Assembly: GCF_014467075.1 (NCBI RefSeq)
Contig: NZ_AP023027.1
Span: 2,607,501-2,671,500, forward strand
DNA length: 64,000 nucleotides
Reading direction: 5' to 3'
From: Anaerostipes caccae L1-92
GTDB taxonomy: Bacteria; Bacillota; Clostridia; Lachnospirales; Lachnospiraceae
Position numbers and translations under genes: made by a program. Below, piece by piece: positions 25,546 through 35,464 of this stretch. Under the pieces are notes generated by a model, which did no database searches, was not told where the DNA came from, and worked only from the letters and a program-made list of their open reading frames with translations. The stretch's first letter is position 1; every line of letters begins with the position of its first letter.

Positions 25546-26544
25546 CTACATCTTCTCCTTCAGGCAGAACGGATGGAATTCTTTATCCTCTAATATAAAC
25601 TTGATGAGCTTATAACAGTCCAATTTCAGGGCAGTTCGATACGTCACCTTTCGTTTTAATTTCGGATGCTGGAATGCAGTTTCCATTCGCTTCTCAAATG
25701 CTTCAATGAATATTTTTCTTCCATCTTCATTTAAGAGACAGTAGTTTACTCTCTTATCAAAATGCTTCTCTACTTTCAGCTGTTTTCGATTTACCAGGTC
25801 AAAAATCGTCCGATATACAATCACAGGTTTGAACACTTCACACATATCAAGGCTCAGTGAAAACCTTCCTTCTGACGGCTCATGCAGGAAGCTGATTCTC
25901 TGATCCAGATGTGTCCGGTAAATCGCCGAGATTGTCTTCGTATATAAAAGAGTATTTCCAAAAGAAATCAAAGCATTGATAGGATTGTCCGGCGGACGTT
26001 TCACCCTTTTGTTCATAACAAAGTCCTCCAGAAGAAAACTTTTAAAATCCTGATAAAATCTCTGCCATGCTTCTCCTTCCGCCGACATCAGCTGTTTAAT
26101 ATCTGATGCTGCATTTACCTGTTTGATGAATTCATTTCCAAGCCAATCAATCGTTGTCTTTACTTCGTCATTATCGTGCTTATAATAATGATATAAAACC
26201 TCCCTGATATTTTCTCCGATTCCGCATGCAATGGCCCTTGCAATTTCTATCCGCTTCGTCTGGTGAGCCTCTGCCTGTTTCATTAAGAGCCTGCCGCTCA
26301 TATATTGGGGTCTCGGATAAAATGTACCGCTGTATCCCTCATAGTAGTTAAAGAAATGTACAACCACATGATTTTGTGATAAAAAGTCTAAAAGTTTTGA
26401 ATTCATTGAAACCTCATTAAGGCAATAAATTTCTTTTGTATTTTCAATGGGTATGTAAATATTCTTTCCGTCTTTTCTGAAACACAAGGAATTATCTTTT
26501 CGTGTTAATTCTCCCATCGATGTAATATATTTCGTACTTCCCAT
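25546..26544 (-). CDS. cas1: Cas1 integrase, type I-B
   Basis: Metal-dependent integrase that inserts new spacers at the leader end. 332 residues. The catalytic residues are Glu156 (AEGEAW), His221 (ISFLHEP) and Asp233 (LSLDMCEVF). The ribosome site is AGGAGGAGAAGGT. As the only Cas1 in the window it presumably serves both arrays, whose leaders share motifs. Confidence 0.95.
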   Translation of the reverse strand: MGSTKYITSMGELTRKDNSLCFRKDGKNIYIPIENTKEIYCLNEVSMNSKLLDFLSQNHVVVHFFNYYEGYSGTFYPRPQYMSGRLLMKQAEAHQTKRIEIARAIACGIGENIREVLYHYYKHDNDEVKTTIDWLGNEFIKQVNAASDIKQLMSAEGEAWQRFYQDFKSFLLEDFVMNKRVKRPPDNPINALISFGNTLLYTKTISAIYRTHLDQRISFLHEPSEGRFSLSLDMCEVFKPVIVYRTIFDLVNRKQLKVEKHFDKRVNYCLLNEDGRKIFIEAFEKRMETAFQHPKLKRKVTYRTALKLDCYKLIKFILEDKEFHPFCLKEKM

Positions 26545-26555
26545 ACCTTCTCCTC

Positions 26556-27053
26556 CTACTCGATATAACAGTACTCATAGTACGCACATTTTTTGCACTT
26601 TGGCTTTCCTAATACTTCAGGAACTTGGTCACTTTCCAGCAATGATCGGATTTGTTCCTCATACAGCCTCAATTCTTCTTCCAATTCCGGAGTCAGTTCT
26701 ACGACTTTAACTTTCTTGTCTTTTTTGTTTTTCTCTGCAAATTCAAGTTTTCCTTTTCTGATAATTCCGTTTCTCTTCAGCACTTTTAAATAATATAAAA
26801 TCTGCCACCTTGCCGCTTCCGGGTCCGCATCAGACTTTTTGATCTCTGTCAGATATTCCTTCGTCAAACGGTCCAGCTTAATATTTTCAAGCGCCAGTTC
26901 TGTATTTTTTCCCTGCTCTGCTTTCTGCTCATGAATCGCCTTTCCGATCTTAACCTCCTCGCTGTTATCCTCTAGGTTCATTCGATTTCCAAACAAGTAG
27001 CACTGCCGTTTACAGTGAAAATAATAATTGATTAACGTACCATTGATCTCCAT
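26556..27053 (-). CDS. cas4: Cas4, short I-B type
   Basis: An iron-sulfur RecB-like nuclease that processes prespacers and checks PAMs with Cas1-Cas2. 165 residues, the usual length. A first cysteine pair is CKRQC near residue 15 and the C-terminal group is CKKCAYYEYC. EIKKS near residue 72 is the conserved E-x-K nuclease element. The start follows ATGGAGGAATCAT. Confidence 0.92.
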   Translation of the reverse strand: MEINGTLINYYFHCKRQCYLFGNRMNLEDNSEEVKIGKAIHEQKAEQGKNTELALENIKLDRLTKEYLTEIKKSDADPEAARWQILYYLKVLKRNGIIRKGKLEFAEKNKKDKKVKVVELTPELEEELRLYEEQIRSLLESDQVPEVLGKPKCKKCAYYEYCYIE

Positions 27054-27067
27054 ATGATTCCTCCATC

Positions 27068-29635
27068 CTACAAAAAATCTGGTGTCCCGTCCTTTCCTTC
27101 CAACAGTATTTTATTGAGCCTTCCATTCTGGAAATATTTCTCTCCATCCTCGATCATATAAAGCTCTCCGATTTTGTCACTATACATTAGGACTGTTCTC
27201 TGGATGGTATAAGTAAAGTAATTCATCTTACTCCTGACTTCTGAAAGTTTATATTTTTTCTCGGAATAATCCATTTTCTGATCCATCAAAAGTTTTTTGT
27301 ACTTGTTCCAGATCTCCTTTCCGTCAACCACAGTCCCATCTTCCTCCTCCACCTTCCGGCAAAGATAAACCGACATACTCCACATGTCATCCTGGATCAG
27401 CTGCATTCTTTTTTCGATTTCAGGATGATCTAACAGCCCAAGTTTTGTCGCAAAGAAAGCTTCAATTCCGTGATCTCCCGTACTTTCCATGAATGTTTGT
27501 TTCAACACCTCTAAAACAGACTTGTAATATTTCTGAAAATCCTTTTCTGAAAGAATCGTTCTCATCTCTTCATTGGCCAAAGTATACTCCAGATTCTCAA
27601 TTCTGGCATCTCCATCCCGGTAGATATGCCGAGGATCATCCATTTCAAAGAAGTATACGACTGCACCTTTCTTTTTGCAGGACCTGTTGATTCTCCCCAT
27701 AAACTGTTCCTCACTGTCCAGCTTGGACCAGTTTTTATATCCAATATCCATGTCAATATCCGCGCCGGCCTCGATCACCTGGGTTGACACCAAAATCATG
27801 CCCTGCTTTCCTGCAGTATCAATCTTTTTCAGCACCTGCTTTCTCTCCAGAATACTCTGATCTCCTGTGAGCAGTTCCGTCGGAAGTTCCAGCCGTCCAT
27901 CCTCCTGAAGCATTTGAAAAAATGTATACGCAGATTCTTTTTTTATGAATTCTACCAGGATCTTTTTCTTAAGATTCTGCTGCTTTAAAACATGGTCCAG
28001 CAGATCTTCCATGGTAAATTCTTTCTTCATAAGACTGTAATCTGCATGTACTCTGTTTTTAAAAACCGGATGGGAATAGAATTTTTCTCTGTTCCTGATC
28101 AGAGGCACGGCATTTTCAAGTCCCGGAGATAACACATCCAGGTTGGGCAGTGTAGCGGACATTATAATAATTTTCATATTAAGAAATGAGGCGAATTCTT
28201 TTAAAAACAAAATAATCTCTGTCCAGATACTGTTTCGGTAACTCTGGATTTCATCTAATACAAGAACGCTGTTTGCCAGCTGATGAAATCCAAAGGTACT
28301 TTCTTTTCTTCTTCCAAACATCGTGTCAAACAGACTGACATGAGTCGTCAAGATCATCGGATAATTTAAAAACTGGCGGTTCAGCAGTGCTTCCTGATAA
28401 TATTGAAGCTCATCGGTTTTTCGTTTGGCCCGGTCCATTGGAATCGGCTTCATGGAGTTTACCACTGCGATGTCCTCCATAACCTTTGATCCCCCAAATA
28501 TTTTTTCCATGGACTCAAGATTTTGTTCAATCAAAGTATTAAATGGATACACATAAAATATCTTTCCGATACCAGGGTTCTGTTTCATAAGCTGAAAGCT
28601 TAAGTTGACAGCCAAATTCGACTTCCCGCTTCCGGTCGGCGCTTCAACGAAAAAAACGTTCTGATCCATATGTTTTTTTAATTCCTGCTCAGCATCCAAA
28701 AAAAGCTCCGTCCGCATTATATTCATATTCTCTTCTTTCCGCAGATCCTTTTCTTTCAAATACTTTTCCTGCTCGTATTTACGGATTCCGTGATAAAGTT
28801 CTGTCCCATAATATTGTCTGCAGAACTCATCCATATGCTCCATTCCGCCAAAATGTCTGATCTGCACTCCACTCATATATTCTGATGCAGCATAATGGTC
28901 ACTGGCGACCAGCAGAGAATAAGCCAGCCGTTCATACGCGTAAAAAAGAATCTGCCTGGTCCGGCTTTTTCGATCGCGCGCTGCTTTTTTTAAATTTCTT
29001 GCGGCTTTTCCAAGTCTTTGTCTTTTAAGCGAACACTGAAACGGCTTTTTATAAAAATTAAGATGGTCTTGATCTTCCAGCATTTCAATCAAATGATAGA
29101 TATCTTCATCTTCAAAACTTTTAAGATATTTTTCAAATGTGTCTAGATCGCTGTGGTGTTTTGCTATCAAATAAGAATTCAGAAATAAGAACTCTTTCAG
29201 CTGCTTCTTATCATTCTTGTCAAGCTCCCATACTTTCCCCATAAAATATTCAAAGTAAAGAGCAGCCGAAATTAAAGAGTGATGGCTATTAGAAAAAATC
29301 TTTTTAGCCTCCGGCATTTCATGACCCATCTTTTCCTTCTGAAAATAAGGATTTACTTTTCCGAAATCATGAAAGGTCACAATACCAAACATCATGCTCC
29401 TGAAAAGATTCTTTGCTTCCCAGCTGAGCTGATCAAAGTATTTTTCTTCAAACACCTCCATACAGTGTCCCAGATTCTTTTCCTCAAAAATCTTCAGAAA
29501 ATAAGCTTCTGCCAGGTTGGTGTGCTCTTTTAATGTTTCTTTTTTCCTGTCGTCTTTCTTTGGCTTGTGAGCAAAATACCGCTCCGGTTGTTTGATCAGA
29601 TCCTCTATTTTTACAACGTCTTTATCAAAATACAT
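27068..29635 (-). CDS. cas3: Cas3, HD nuclease-helicase
   Basis: The DNA-degrading enzyme recruited by the I-B Cascade. 855 residues. The N-terminal HD domain has FHDFGK (His89-Asp90), SHHS near 118 and AKHHSD near 160. The SF2 helicase has Walker A EAPTGSGKS (331-339), the DEIQ box, MSATLP, and ADIDMD followed by QFMGRINR (motif VI). All motifs look intact. A terminator-like hairpin lies between it and cas5. Confidence 0.95.
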   Translation of the reverse strand: MYFDKDVVKIEDLIKQPERYFAHKPKKDDRKKETLKEHTNLAEAYFLKIFEEKNLGHCMEVFEEKYFDQLSWEAKNLFRSMMFGIVTFHDFGKVNPYFQKEKMGHEMPEAKKIFSNSHHSLISAALYFEYFMGKVWELDKNDKKQLKEFLFLNSYLIAKHHSDLDTFEKYLKSFEDEDIYHLIEMLEDQDHLNFYKKPFQCSLKRQRLGKAARNLKKAARDRKSRTRQILFYAYERLAYSLLVASDHYAASEYMSGVQIRHFGGMEHMDEFCRQYYGTELYHGIRKYEQEKYLKEKDLRKEENMNIMRTELFLDAEQELKKHMDQNVFFVEAPTGSGKSNLAVNLSFQLMKQNPGIGKIFYVYPFNTLIEQNLESMEKIFGGSKVMEDIAVVNSMKPIPMDRAKRKTDELQYYQEALLNRQFLNYPMILTTHVSLFDTMFGRRKESTFGFHQLANSVLVLDEIQSYRNSIWTEIILFLKEFASFLNMKIIIMSATLPNLDVLSPGLENAVPLIRNREKFYSHPVFKNRVHADYSLMKKEFTMEDLLDHVLKQQNLKKKILVEFIKKESAYTFFQMLQEDGRLELPTELLTGDQSILERKQVLKKIDTAGKQGMILVSTQVIEAGADIDMDIGYKNWSKLDSEEQFMGRINRSCKKKGAVVYFFEMDDPRHIYRDGDARIENLEYTLANEEMRTILSEKDFQKYYKSVLEVLKQTFMESTGDHGIEAFFATKLGLLDHPEIEKRMQLIQDDMWSMSVYLCRKVEEEDGTVVDGKEIWNKYKKLLMDQKMDYSEKKYKLSEVRSKMNYFTYTIQRTVLMYSDKIGELYMIEDGEKYFQNGRLNKILLEGKDGTPDFL

Positions 29636-29663
29636 ATCTGTTCCCCCCTATAATGTAAAAATC

Positions 29664-29707
29664 CGCCGGAAAGAATCCTGCATATAGGCAGAATTCTCTC
29701 CGACGGC
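29664..29707 (-). terminator. Intra-operon hairpin between cas5 and cas3
   Basis: GCCG-AGAAT-CTGC pairs with GCAG-ATTCT-CGGC with small bulges. On the minus strand the stem is followed by ATTTTTAC. It could end part of the transcription after cas5, or stabilise the upstream part of the message. Confidence 0.55.
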
Positions 29708-29710
29708 ATT

Positions 29711-30469
29711 TTAATAAAATACAATGATATTTTTCCCTGCCCGGTATAAGGGCAGTTCACACTCTTTTACATATTGGTTCGTATAGACAAACGGCTCTGT
29801 GACATAAAGATTTGTGAAAGGGTTCAATGCATATGGCAGTCCTTCCTCATACTTATAGAAATCCTCTTCCTCATCGTCATCTTCATCCAAATATGCAAAT
29901 GTAACTTTTCCTTTTGGCAGCAGACAATCCAGCTGTCTGCCTTCCGGCGAAACTTCCTCTGCCTCTATGATATCAGGATTTAAAAGATCCGCAGGGTGAT
30001 CATTCTTCCCAAGATAAGGAGAATAAACACAGCACCTGTCCATTAAAGCTTCAGAAAGTTTACGGCTCTCCTCACCATCCAGAAGAATAAAAATATCCCA
30101 CTCCGGTGATTCCAGCCATTGCTCTTTTATGATCAGATTGCCGCCCTGCTCTCTGGAAGCATACCCGACGGAATTATTAAAGTATTGGATTTTTTTCGGA
30201 ATCCAGCCTTTCTCATTCTTTGGCACAATGGAAAATCTGCAGTCTTTGAGACGTTCATAAAACTCCGGGAAACCTGGTCCTTCCGCAGAATCCTTTTTCC
30301 GCTTTTCTGTTTTTATGGATTCATAGCCTGAATAGCCAAGTATGGCTCCAAAGATTCCGAGAAGAACAACTTTATGAATCTGGCCATAAGTAAAATAGTA
30401 ATAACTGTTCACATCCGGCTTTTTGAAAAAAGCAGTCCTTCCTTTCAGAGTAACCTTGCATACTTCCAT
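29711..30469 (-). CDS. cas5b: Cas5, type I-B
   Basis: The Cascade subunit that binds the crRNA 5' tag. 252 residues. The N-terminus fits the family: a short lead, then GRTAFFKKPDVNSYYYFTY and LLGIFGAILGYSGYESI. A Glu/Asp-rich stretch (DEDDDEEEDFY) lies near residue 200. It begins 3 bp after cas7 ends, after GAGGTG. Confidence 0.92.
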   Translation of the reverse strand: MEVCKVTLKGRTAFFKKPDVNSYYYFTYGQIHKVVLLGIFGAILGYSGYESIKTEKRKKDSAEGPGFPEFYERLKDCRFSIVPKNEKGWIPKKIQYFNNSVGYASREQGGNLIIKEQWLESPEWDIFILLDGEESRKLSEALMDRCCVYSPYLGKNDHPADLLNPDIIEAEEVSPEGRQLDCLLPKGKVTFAYLDEDDDEEEDFYKYEEGLPYALNPFTNLYVTEPFVYTNQYVKECELPLYRAGKNIIVFY

Positions 30470-30472
30470 TGG

Positions 30473-31414
<942 letters not shown>

Positions 31415-33139
31415 TTACTTATCCTCCTTTGGTACATAAATCAAACTGCTGTGTAAATACCCTGCGATCATCAAATCCTTCTCAATATCCCCTTTCAGCT
31501 CATATTCTGTTATCATGCAGTAAAGGTTATTAAAACGTCTGCTTGATACTCCAATATCATAATTATATTTCAAGAAAAACTGTACCAGTTTCTTTTTTAA
31601 GACTGCATCTGTTTTTGCATTTATAAACGGATTTGCCAATGCATGTGTCTTCTTTTTTCCTTTATTTAATGAAATATAATACTGCACCAGCTGTCCGACT
31701 GCAAAGAAATATTCATCAGCTGACTGTATCTCCGGTGTTTCCTCTGCATCCAGTTTTGCCTTTAGATCGGTCACTATCTGATTTATTTTATTCTCCATCG
31801 TATTTTCTCCTTTATCCGAAAAATATTCCAACAGTGAGTGGCGCAAATTAAAGCAGTCCATGGCCTTAAAAATGTAACCTTCTTTCAACGCTCCCAATAC
31901 TAAATCTAAAGATACGTTTCCCAGAACTTTTGCTGCCTGCACCTCTTCATCTTTGTACAGCCAGTCAAAAACAGCTTCTCTGGAAATGATGAGATTCCGC
32001 TTGATATATCCATCGTTCATTCCCAGTTTATCCTGCGGAGTAAAATAATTGCCCTTAAGAAATTTAGAAAAGAAAACTGCGTCCAGCAGACTCTGTATCT
32101 TCTCTTTCGTATAATAAGCGCCATATTCCGTTCCTTCTTTATGCTCTTTCGGAGTATAGGAAAGGGCATTTCGATATACGAATGGTTTTTTCACAGAAGG
32201 ATGATAACATGGAACAATATCGCTGCTGTGGATTTCTACTTCTTTTCCTTTTTGAATCCGAAGATAATATCCCTTAAAGTCACGGTCAATGATTTCATTG
32301 TTTTTGAACGCACATATCGTCCTTTCATCCGTATCTATATATACATTGGATTTACCCGCCATGGCATAGTTCATCAGATGATCAAAAAACTGTTTCTGAA
32401 GAAGGACTTCTTCTTTGTTCAGCAGAAACGGCACCTCAATTTTCTTCGTTCGGCTGGACAGAAAAGGTTTTTTTGCGTTCATTCCGAGATTGTTATTCGG
32501 CAGTCCGTATACTTCGCCTTCCACCTCCAGATTATAATCATTGCTGTTATAAATATTCGGCACCAGATATCTGTCATTTTCCCGTTGATACTGCTCCATC
32601 GGCGCTTCAAAAAATATTTTCAGATAATCTTTTTTGGATAGATCCACATCCAGATGAAAGATATTCTCTTTTATCCACATGCGGATCTTTTCTGCGATAT
32701 CCTTTGGAACACATCCGATTTCTTCTTCCAGCATTTGATAAATCTTTAATGTCTGTCCCTTATATTTAAGCTCCGGATAAATGACTGCATCGAAGTAACG
32801 GTCAATAGCTTCCGTGTTCAGTTTTCCATTTTGAAAACTCTCTTTCTTTACAAAAAATGAAAGATAACTATTGGAATGAATGATCTTTTTATTGTCCTGC
32901 GGTTTATTCATATCGATCAGCCTGCTGTAATAGTCATACTGGCAGATTTGAGTGAAATAACGGTTGGTGCGGTTTATCTGGCCGCTTTTTTTATCCAGCT
33001 CAAGCTCCACAGGCTCACATAAGCTTCCGTCCTCCTTCACAATCAGATAGGTTCCGTTGGCCGGTATGTAAGAGTCGAACAGCAGATTTCTGTTTTGCTG
33101 TAATTGTTCCCTGAATATTTCCGTACACTCTCTAAGCAA
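31415..33139 (-). CDS. cas8b: Cas8b (Csh1), type I-B large subunit
   Basis: The large Cascade subunit that recognises the PAM. 574 residues. The N-terminus reads (M)LRECTEIFREQL and SYIPANGTYLIV, the Csh1 start pattern; this favours the TTG at 33139, which has AGGAGG 7 nt upstream, over the ATG at 33160. Other visible marks are SNSYLSFFVKKESF near residue 97 and a Leu-rich C-terminus. No Cys zinc ribbon was seen. Confidence 0.88.
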   Translation of the reverse strand: MLRECTEIFREQLQQNRNLLFDSYIPANGTYLIVKEDGSLCEPVELELDKKSGQINRTNRYFTQICQYDYYSRLIDMNKPQDNKKIIHSNSYLSFFVKKESFQNGKLNTEAIDRYFDAVIYPELKYKGQTLKIYQMLEEEIGCVPKDIAEKIRMWIKENIFHLDVDLSKKDYLKIFFEAPMEQYQRENDRYLVPNIYNSNDYNLEVEGEVYGLPNNNLGMNAKKPFLSSRTKKIEVPFLLNKEEVLLQKQFFDHLMNYAMAGKSNVYIDTDERTICAFKNNEIIDRDFKGYYLRIQKGKEVEIHSSDIVPCYHPSVKKPFVYRNALSYTPKEHKEGTEYGAYYTKEKIQSLLDAVFFSKFLKGNYFTPQDKLGMNDGYIKRNLIISREAVFDWLYKDEEVQAAKVLGNVSLDLVLGALKEGYIFKAMDCFNLRHSLLEYFSDKGENTMENKINQIVTDLKAKLDAEETPEIQSADEYFFAVGQLVQYYISLNKGKKKTHALANPFINAKTDAVLKKKLVQFFLKYNYDIGVSSRRFNNLYCMITEYELKGDIEKDLMIAGYLHSSLIYVPKEDK

Positions 33140-33150
33140 AATGCCACCTC

Positions 33151-33852
33151 CTACATCCACCTGTAATTTACAAAACCAGCCCCCCGCGCATTGATTTCTC
33201 CCAGTCCTGTTCCCAGCGTCATATAGCTTAATTCCTGTGACAATTCATTATCTGCTACCTTTAACGCGATTTTATCTCCTAAAAGTTTTATTTTCTTATA
33301 GGATACAGTGATCGGCGTTCTGTTTTTGACCTCGATCATACGAATGAATTCAAAATCTTCATTGATCTTTGTATCACAGAACGCATTATATTTTTTAACA
33401 AGGTTTACAGTCAGTCTTTTCTCATATTCCTGTAAAGAAAAAACACCCCTCCAGTAGCGTTCTGCTTTCACAATCACCGGAGAGATAGAATAAATCGTAT
33501 CAATAATTTTATTTTCTTTGGGGATAATTTTGATTTCGCAGGTTAATGCCTGCATCTCATCGGATCGCTCATGAATTAATTTTTCGGAAAATACTTTTGC
33601 AAGCTGTGGATCAATGGTGCGGATTGTTATGACATACACCTTATCCTTTTTATAAATTTTGTCCTTTTCCAATGGATATGGATTTCCGAAAGAATAATTC
33701 TTAAATTGATTCGTCTCATGAAATTTCAGAAGTGCTTCGTCTCTGCTCAGACAAATGTCAATTAGTGCGGCTGTCTTCTTTTGAACTGCTTCTACCGGTA
33801 TATCTTCTAACAGATATACTTTTAGCCGAATTTCAAAAACTTTCAAATCCAC
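33151..33852 (-). CDS. cas6: Cas6 crRNA-processing endonuclease
   Basis: Cuts the repeat transcript to leave the 8-nt tag. 233 residues from the GTG at 33852, which follows AAAGGGGTGGGGC; upstream codons are unlike the family. The C-terminal Cas6 glycine loop is GLGEINARGAGFVNYRW. It is the only Cas6 in the window, so it probably matures both arrays, whose repeats end in the same tag. First gene of the I-B operon. Confidence 0.9.
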   Translation of the reverse strand: MDLKVFEIRLKVYLLEDIPVEAVQKKTAALIDICLSRDEALLKFHETNQFKNYSFGNPYPLEKDKIYKKDKVYVITIRTIDPQLAKVFSEKLIHERSDEMQALTCEIKIIPKENKIIDTIYSISPVIVKAERYWRGVFSLQEYEKRLTVNLVKKYNAFCDTKINEDFEFIRMIEVKNRTPITVSYKKIKLLGDKIALKVADNELSQELSYMTLGTGLGEINARGAGFVNYRWM

Positions 33853-33977
33853 TGCCCCACCCCTTTCTTTTGTATGCACCCTCGTATCGTATACATGCTG
33901 ATAGTACCTATCGTAACGATTGCCCTGGAGGGAATGATTCATTAGTAGCTTTTATACACAAACCACTCTATTGTTCT

Positions 33978-34006
33978 ATTTTACTATATTTTTCAAAATA
34001 ATACAA
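33978..34006 (-). promoter_or_regulatory. Candidate promoter of the I-B cas operon
   Basis: The minus strand reads TTGTAT (34006-34001), 17 bp, TAAAAT (33983-33978). It is 40 bp beyond the distal end of array 2, so transcripts from the array could also run into cas6. Confidence 0.5.
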
Positions 34007-34046
34007 CATTTCATAGTACTTTCAAACAATTCAAATTAAGATAAGC

Positions 34047-34537
34047 AATCTATTATTCATTTTATTTTTATTTATCTGTGGACGTCCTTTGACAAAAGAG
34101 GAGGTAAGTGTATTTCAATACAACTCTTGTTTTTGTTTATCGGAATCAAGTATTATTGGAGGTGTAGTAATTCATCAATTTCAATACAACTCTTGTTTTT
34201 GTGTATCGGTGCCGCAATTTATGTGCACGACCGAAATTCATGTGATTTCAATACAACTCTTGTTTTTGTTTATCAGGGAGAATGTACTGGCTGGGGGCGT
34301 TTGATAATAAATTTCAATACAACTCTTGTTTTTGTTTATCTTTACAAGATCTTTTGCAAGATCTTCTAAAAACCCATTTCAATACAACTCTTGTTTTTGT
34401 TTATCGTGATCGCTGGATAGTTATCACTGCAGACTAGTGTAATTTCAATACAACTCTTGTTTTTATTTATCAGGGCGTATCATGACAGAATGGAATGGAA
34501 AAGCAGTATTTCAATACAACTCTTGTTTTTATTTATC
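34047..34537 (-). CRISPR. CRISPR array 2: 8 repeats of 30 nt, 7 spacers
   Basis: Seven clear 30-nt repeats start at 34112, 34178, 34245, 34311, 34376, 34442 and 34508; spacers are 35-37 nt. On the plus strand they start ATTTCAATACAACTC and end TTTTTGTTTATC. The one at 34178 has a G (GTGTATC), and the two nearest the leader read ATTTATC. A degenerate repeat at 34047-34076 keeps only the last 12 nt well and is followed by a 35-nt spacer. On the minus strand the repeat ends TGTATTGAAAT, so transcription runs right to left toward cas6. Confidence 0.97.
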
Positions 34538-34714
34538 CAACGTATTTAAGCCATTCTTCAATTTCCATTATATCTCTAAACCTAGATATATTCAACGTTT
34601 TCCAGCTTTTTTCCCAACCGGCCGTCCATTTTCAAAACTAATCCTAAAAATCCTCTGCAACCCCTGTAAAATCAACGTTTTGGACCACTTTTTAAATTTA
34701 GCCGGTTGGGAAAA
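34538..34714 (-). promoter_or_regulatory. Leader of CRISPR array 2
   Basis: Shares with leader 1 the edge motif CAACG then TTTAAGCCATT, TTCAACGTTTT, and the inverted pair TTTTCCCAACC (34609-34619) and GGTTGGGAAAA (34704-34714), 84 nt apart. It ends 5 bp from the stop of the next gene. Confidence 0.8.
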
Positions 34715-34719
34715 CATCG

Positions 34720-35253
34720 TTATTTTCGGTCAAAATATGGCGCTTTTCCCGCCGCAGCCAATGGAATTCCAAGGATTATCTTCACTTCCGGTCCCAGCAT
34801 CCCCAAGGATAGTGCTCCTTTTCCAACAGAAAACATGATCCGGTTGTCCACATGGTTTAAGGATGCCACACTAACTGCCGATCCCAGTGCGATTCCCAGA
34901 TCCACCGGATCAAATACACAGACGCTTTGGTTCTCCCTGCAGCCCTGGCAGTTTGTCTGATTACACCAACCACAGCACTCATTCAGCCCTCTTTGCTGAT
35001 AAGTCACCCCAATCAAAACCACCGCCTGGCTTTTGCGGAGATTATCTGCATCTCTCACATAGAAATCCTGACCTTGTTCTTTTCCAAGACGCTCTGTCTC
35101 ATCGGCAAGATTCTTCAGATCCTTCCCTGTCACTACCGCAGTGTGGATAAAATCCAGTCCTCTTGCTTTCGGTGCGGTTCTGGCAGCCGTACACATCTGT
35201 CTGGCTGTCTGAAGCACACCTTCCATTTCCAGTTCTTTTTCTTCATAAATCAT
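34720..35253 (-). CDS. DUF2148 ferredoxin-domain protein
   Basis: A 177-residue protein of the DUF2148 family, function unknown. It has a cysteine cluster CCGWCNQTNCQGC near residues 93-105 that probably binds a metal or Fe-S centre, and a C-terminal glycine-rich segment. The start follows AGGAGGTTGATGAG. It is not a cas gene but is enclosed with the I-B module between inverted copies of the 183-bp repeat. Confidence 0.82.
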   Translation of the reverse strand: MIYEEKELEMEGVLQTARQMCTAARTAPKARGLDFIHTAVVTGKDLKNLADETERLGKEQGQDFYVRDADNLRKSQAVVLIGVTYQQRGLNECCGWCNQTNCQGCRENQSVCVFDPVDLGIALGSAVSVASLNHVDNRIMFSVGKGALSLGMLGPEVKIILGIPLAAAGKAPYFDRK

Positions 35254-35281
35254 CTCATCAACCTCCTGACTGATTAAACTA

Positions 35282-35464
35282 TGACATTTTCCACATGATT
35301 TCCGTTCGGCTCTTAGAATGCATCACTCCAATCATGTGGAAAATGGACGTAATGTCTGTTGGAGAAGGGCCTCTGTCAAAAAAGGTGCCACTTTTCGAAA
35401 GTTATTTACCGCTATTGGAGGAGCGCATTTCAAAAGCGCGACGGAAATAGTGGTGAATAACTCA
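35282..35464 (-). repeat. 183-bp hairpin repeat, copy 3 (inverted)
   Basis: The reverse complement of copies 1 and 2: starts TGACATTTTCCACATG and ends GTGAATAACTCA. The last three bases, TCA, are on the minus strand the TGA stop of the RsmH paralog. With copy 2 it forms an inverted pair about 10 kb apart. Confidence 0.88.

Noticed and set aside
34089..34369. ORFs through CRISPR array 2
   Set aside because: The same: repeat translation without start signals.
34341..34375. Direct repeat CAAGATCTT twice inside a spacer of array 2
   Set aside because: Short and contained within one spacer; probably a property of the target.
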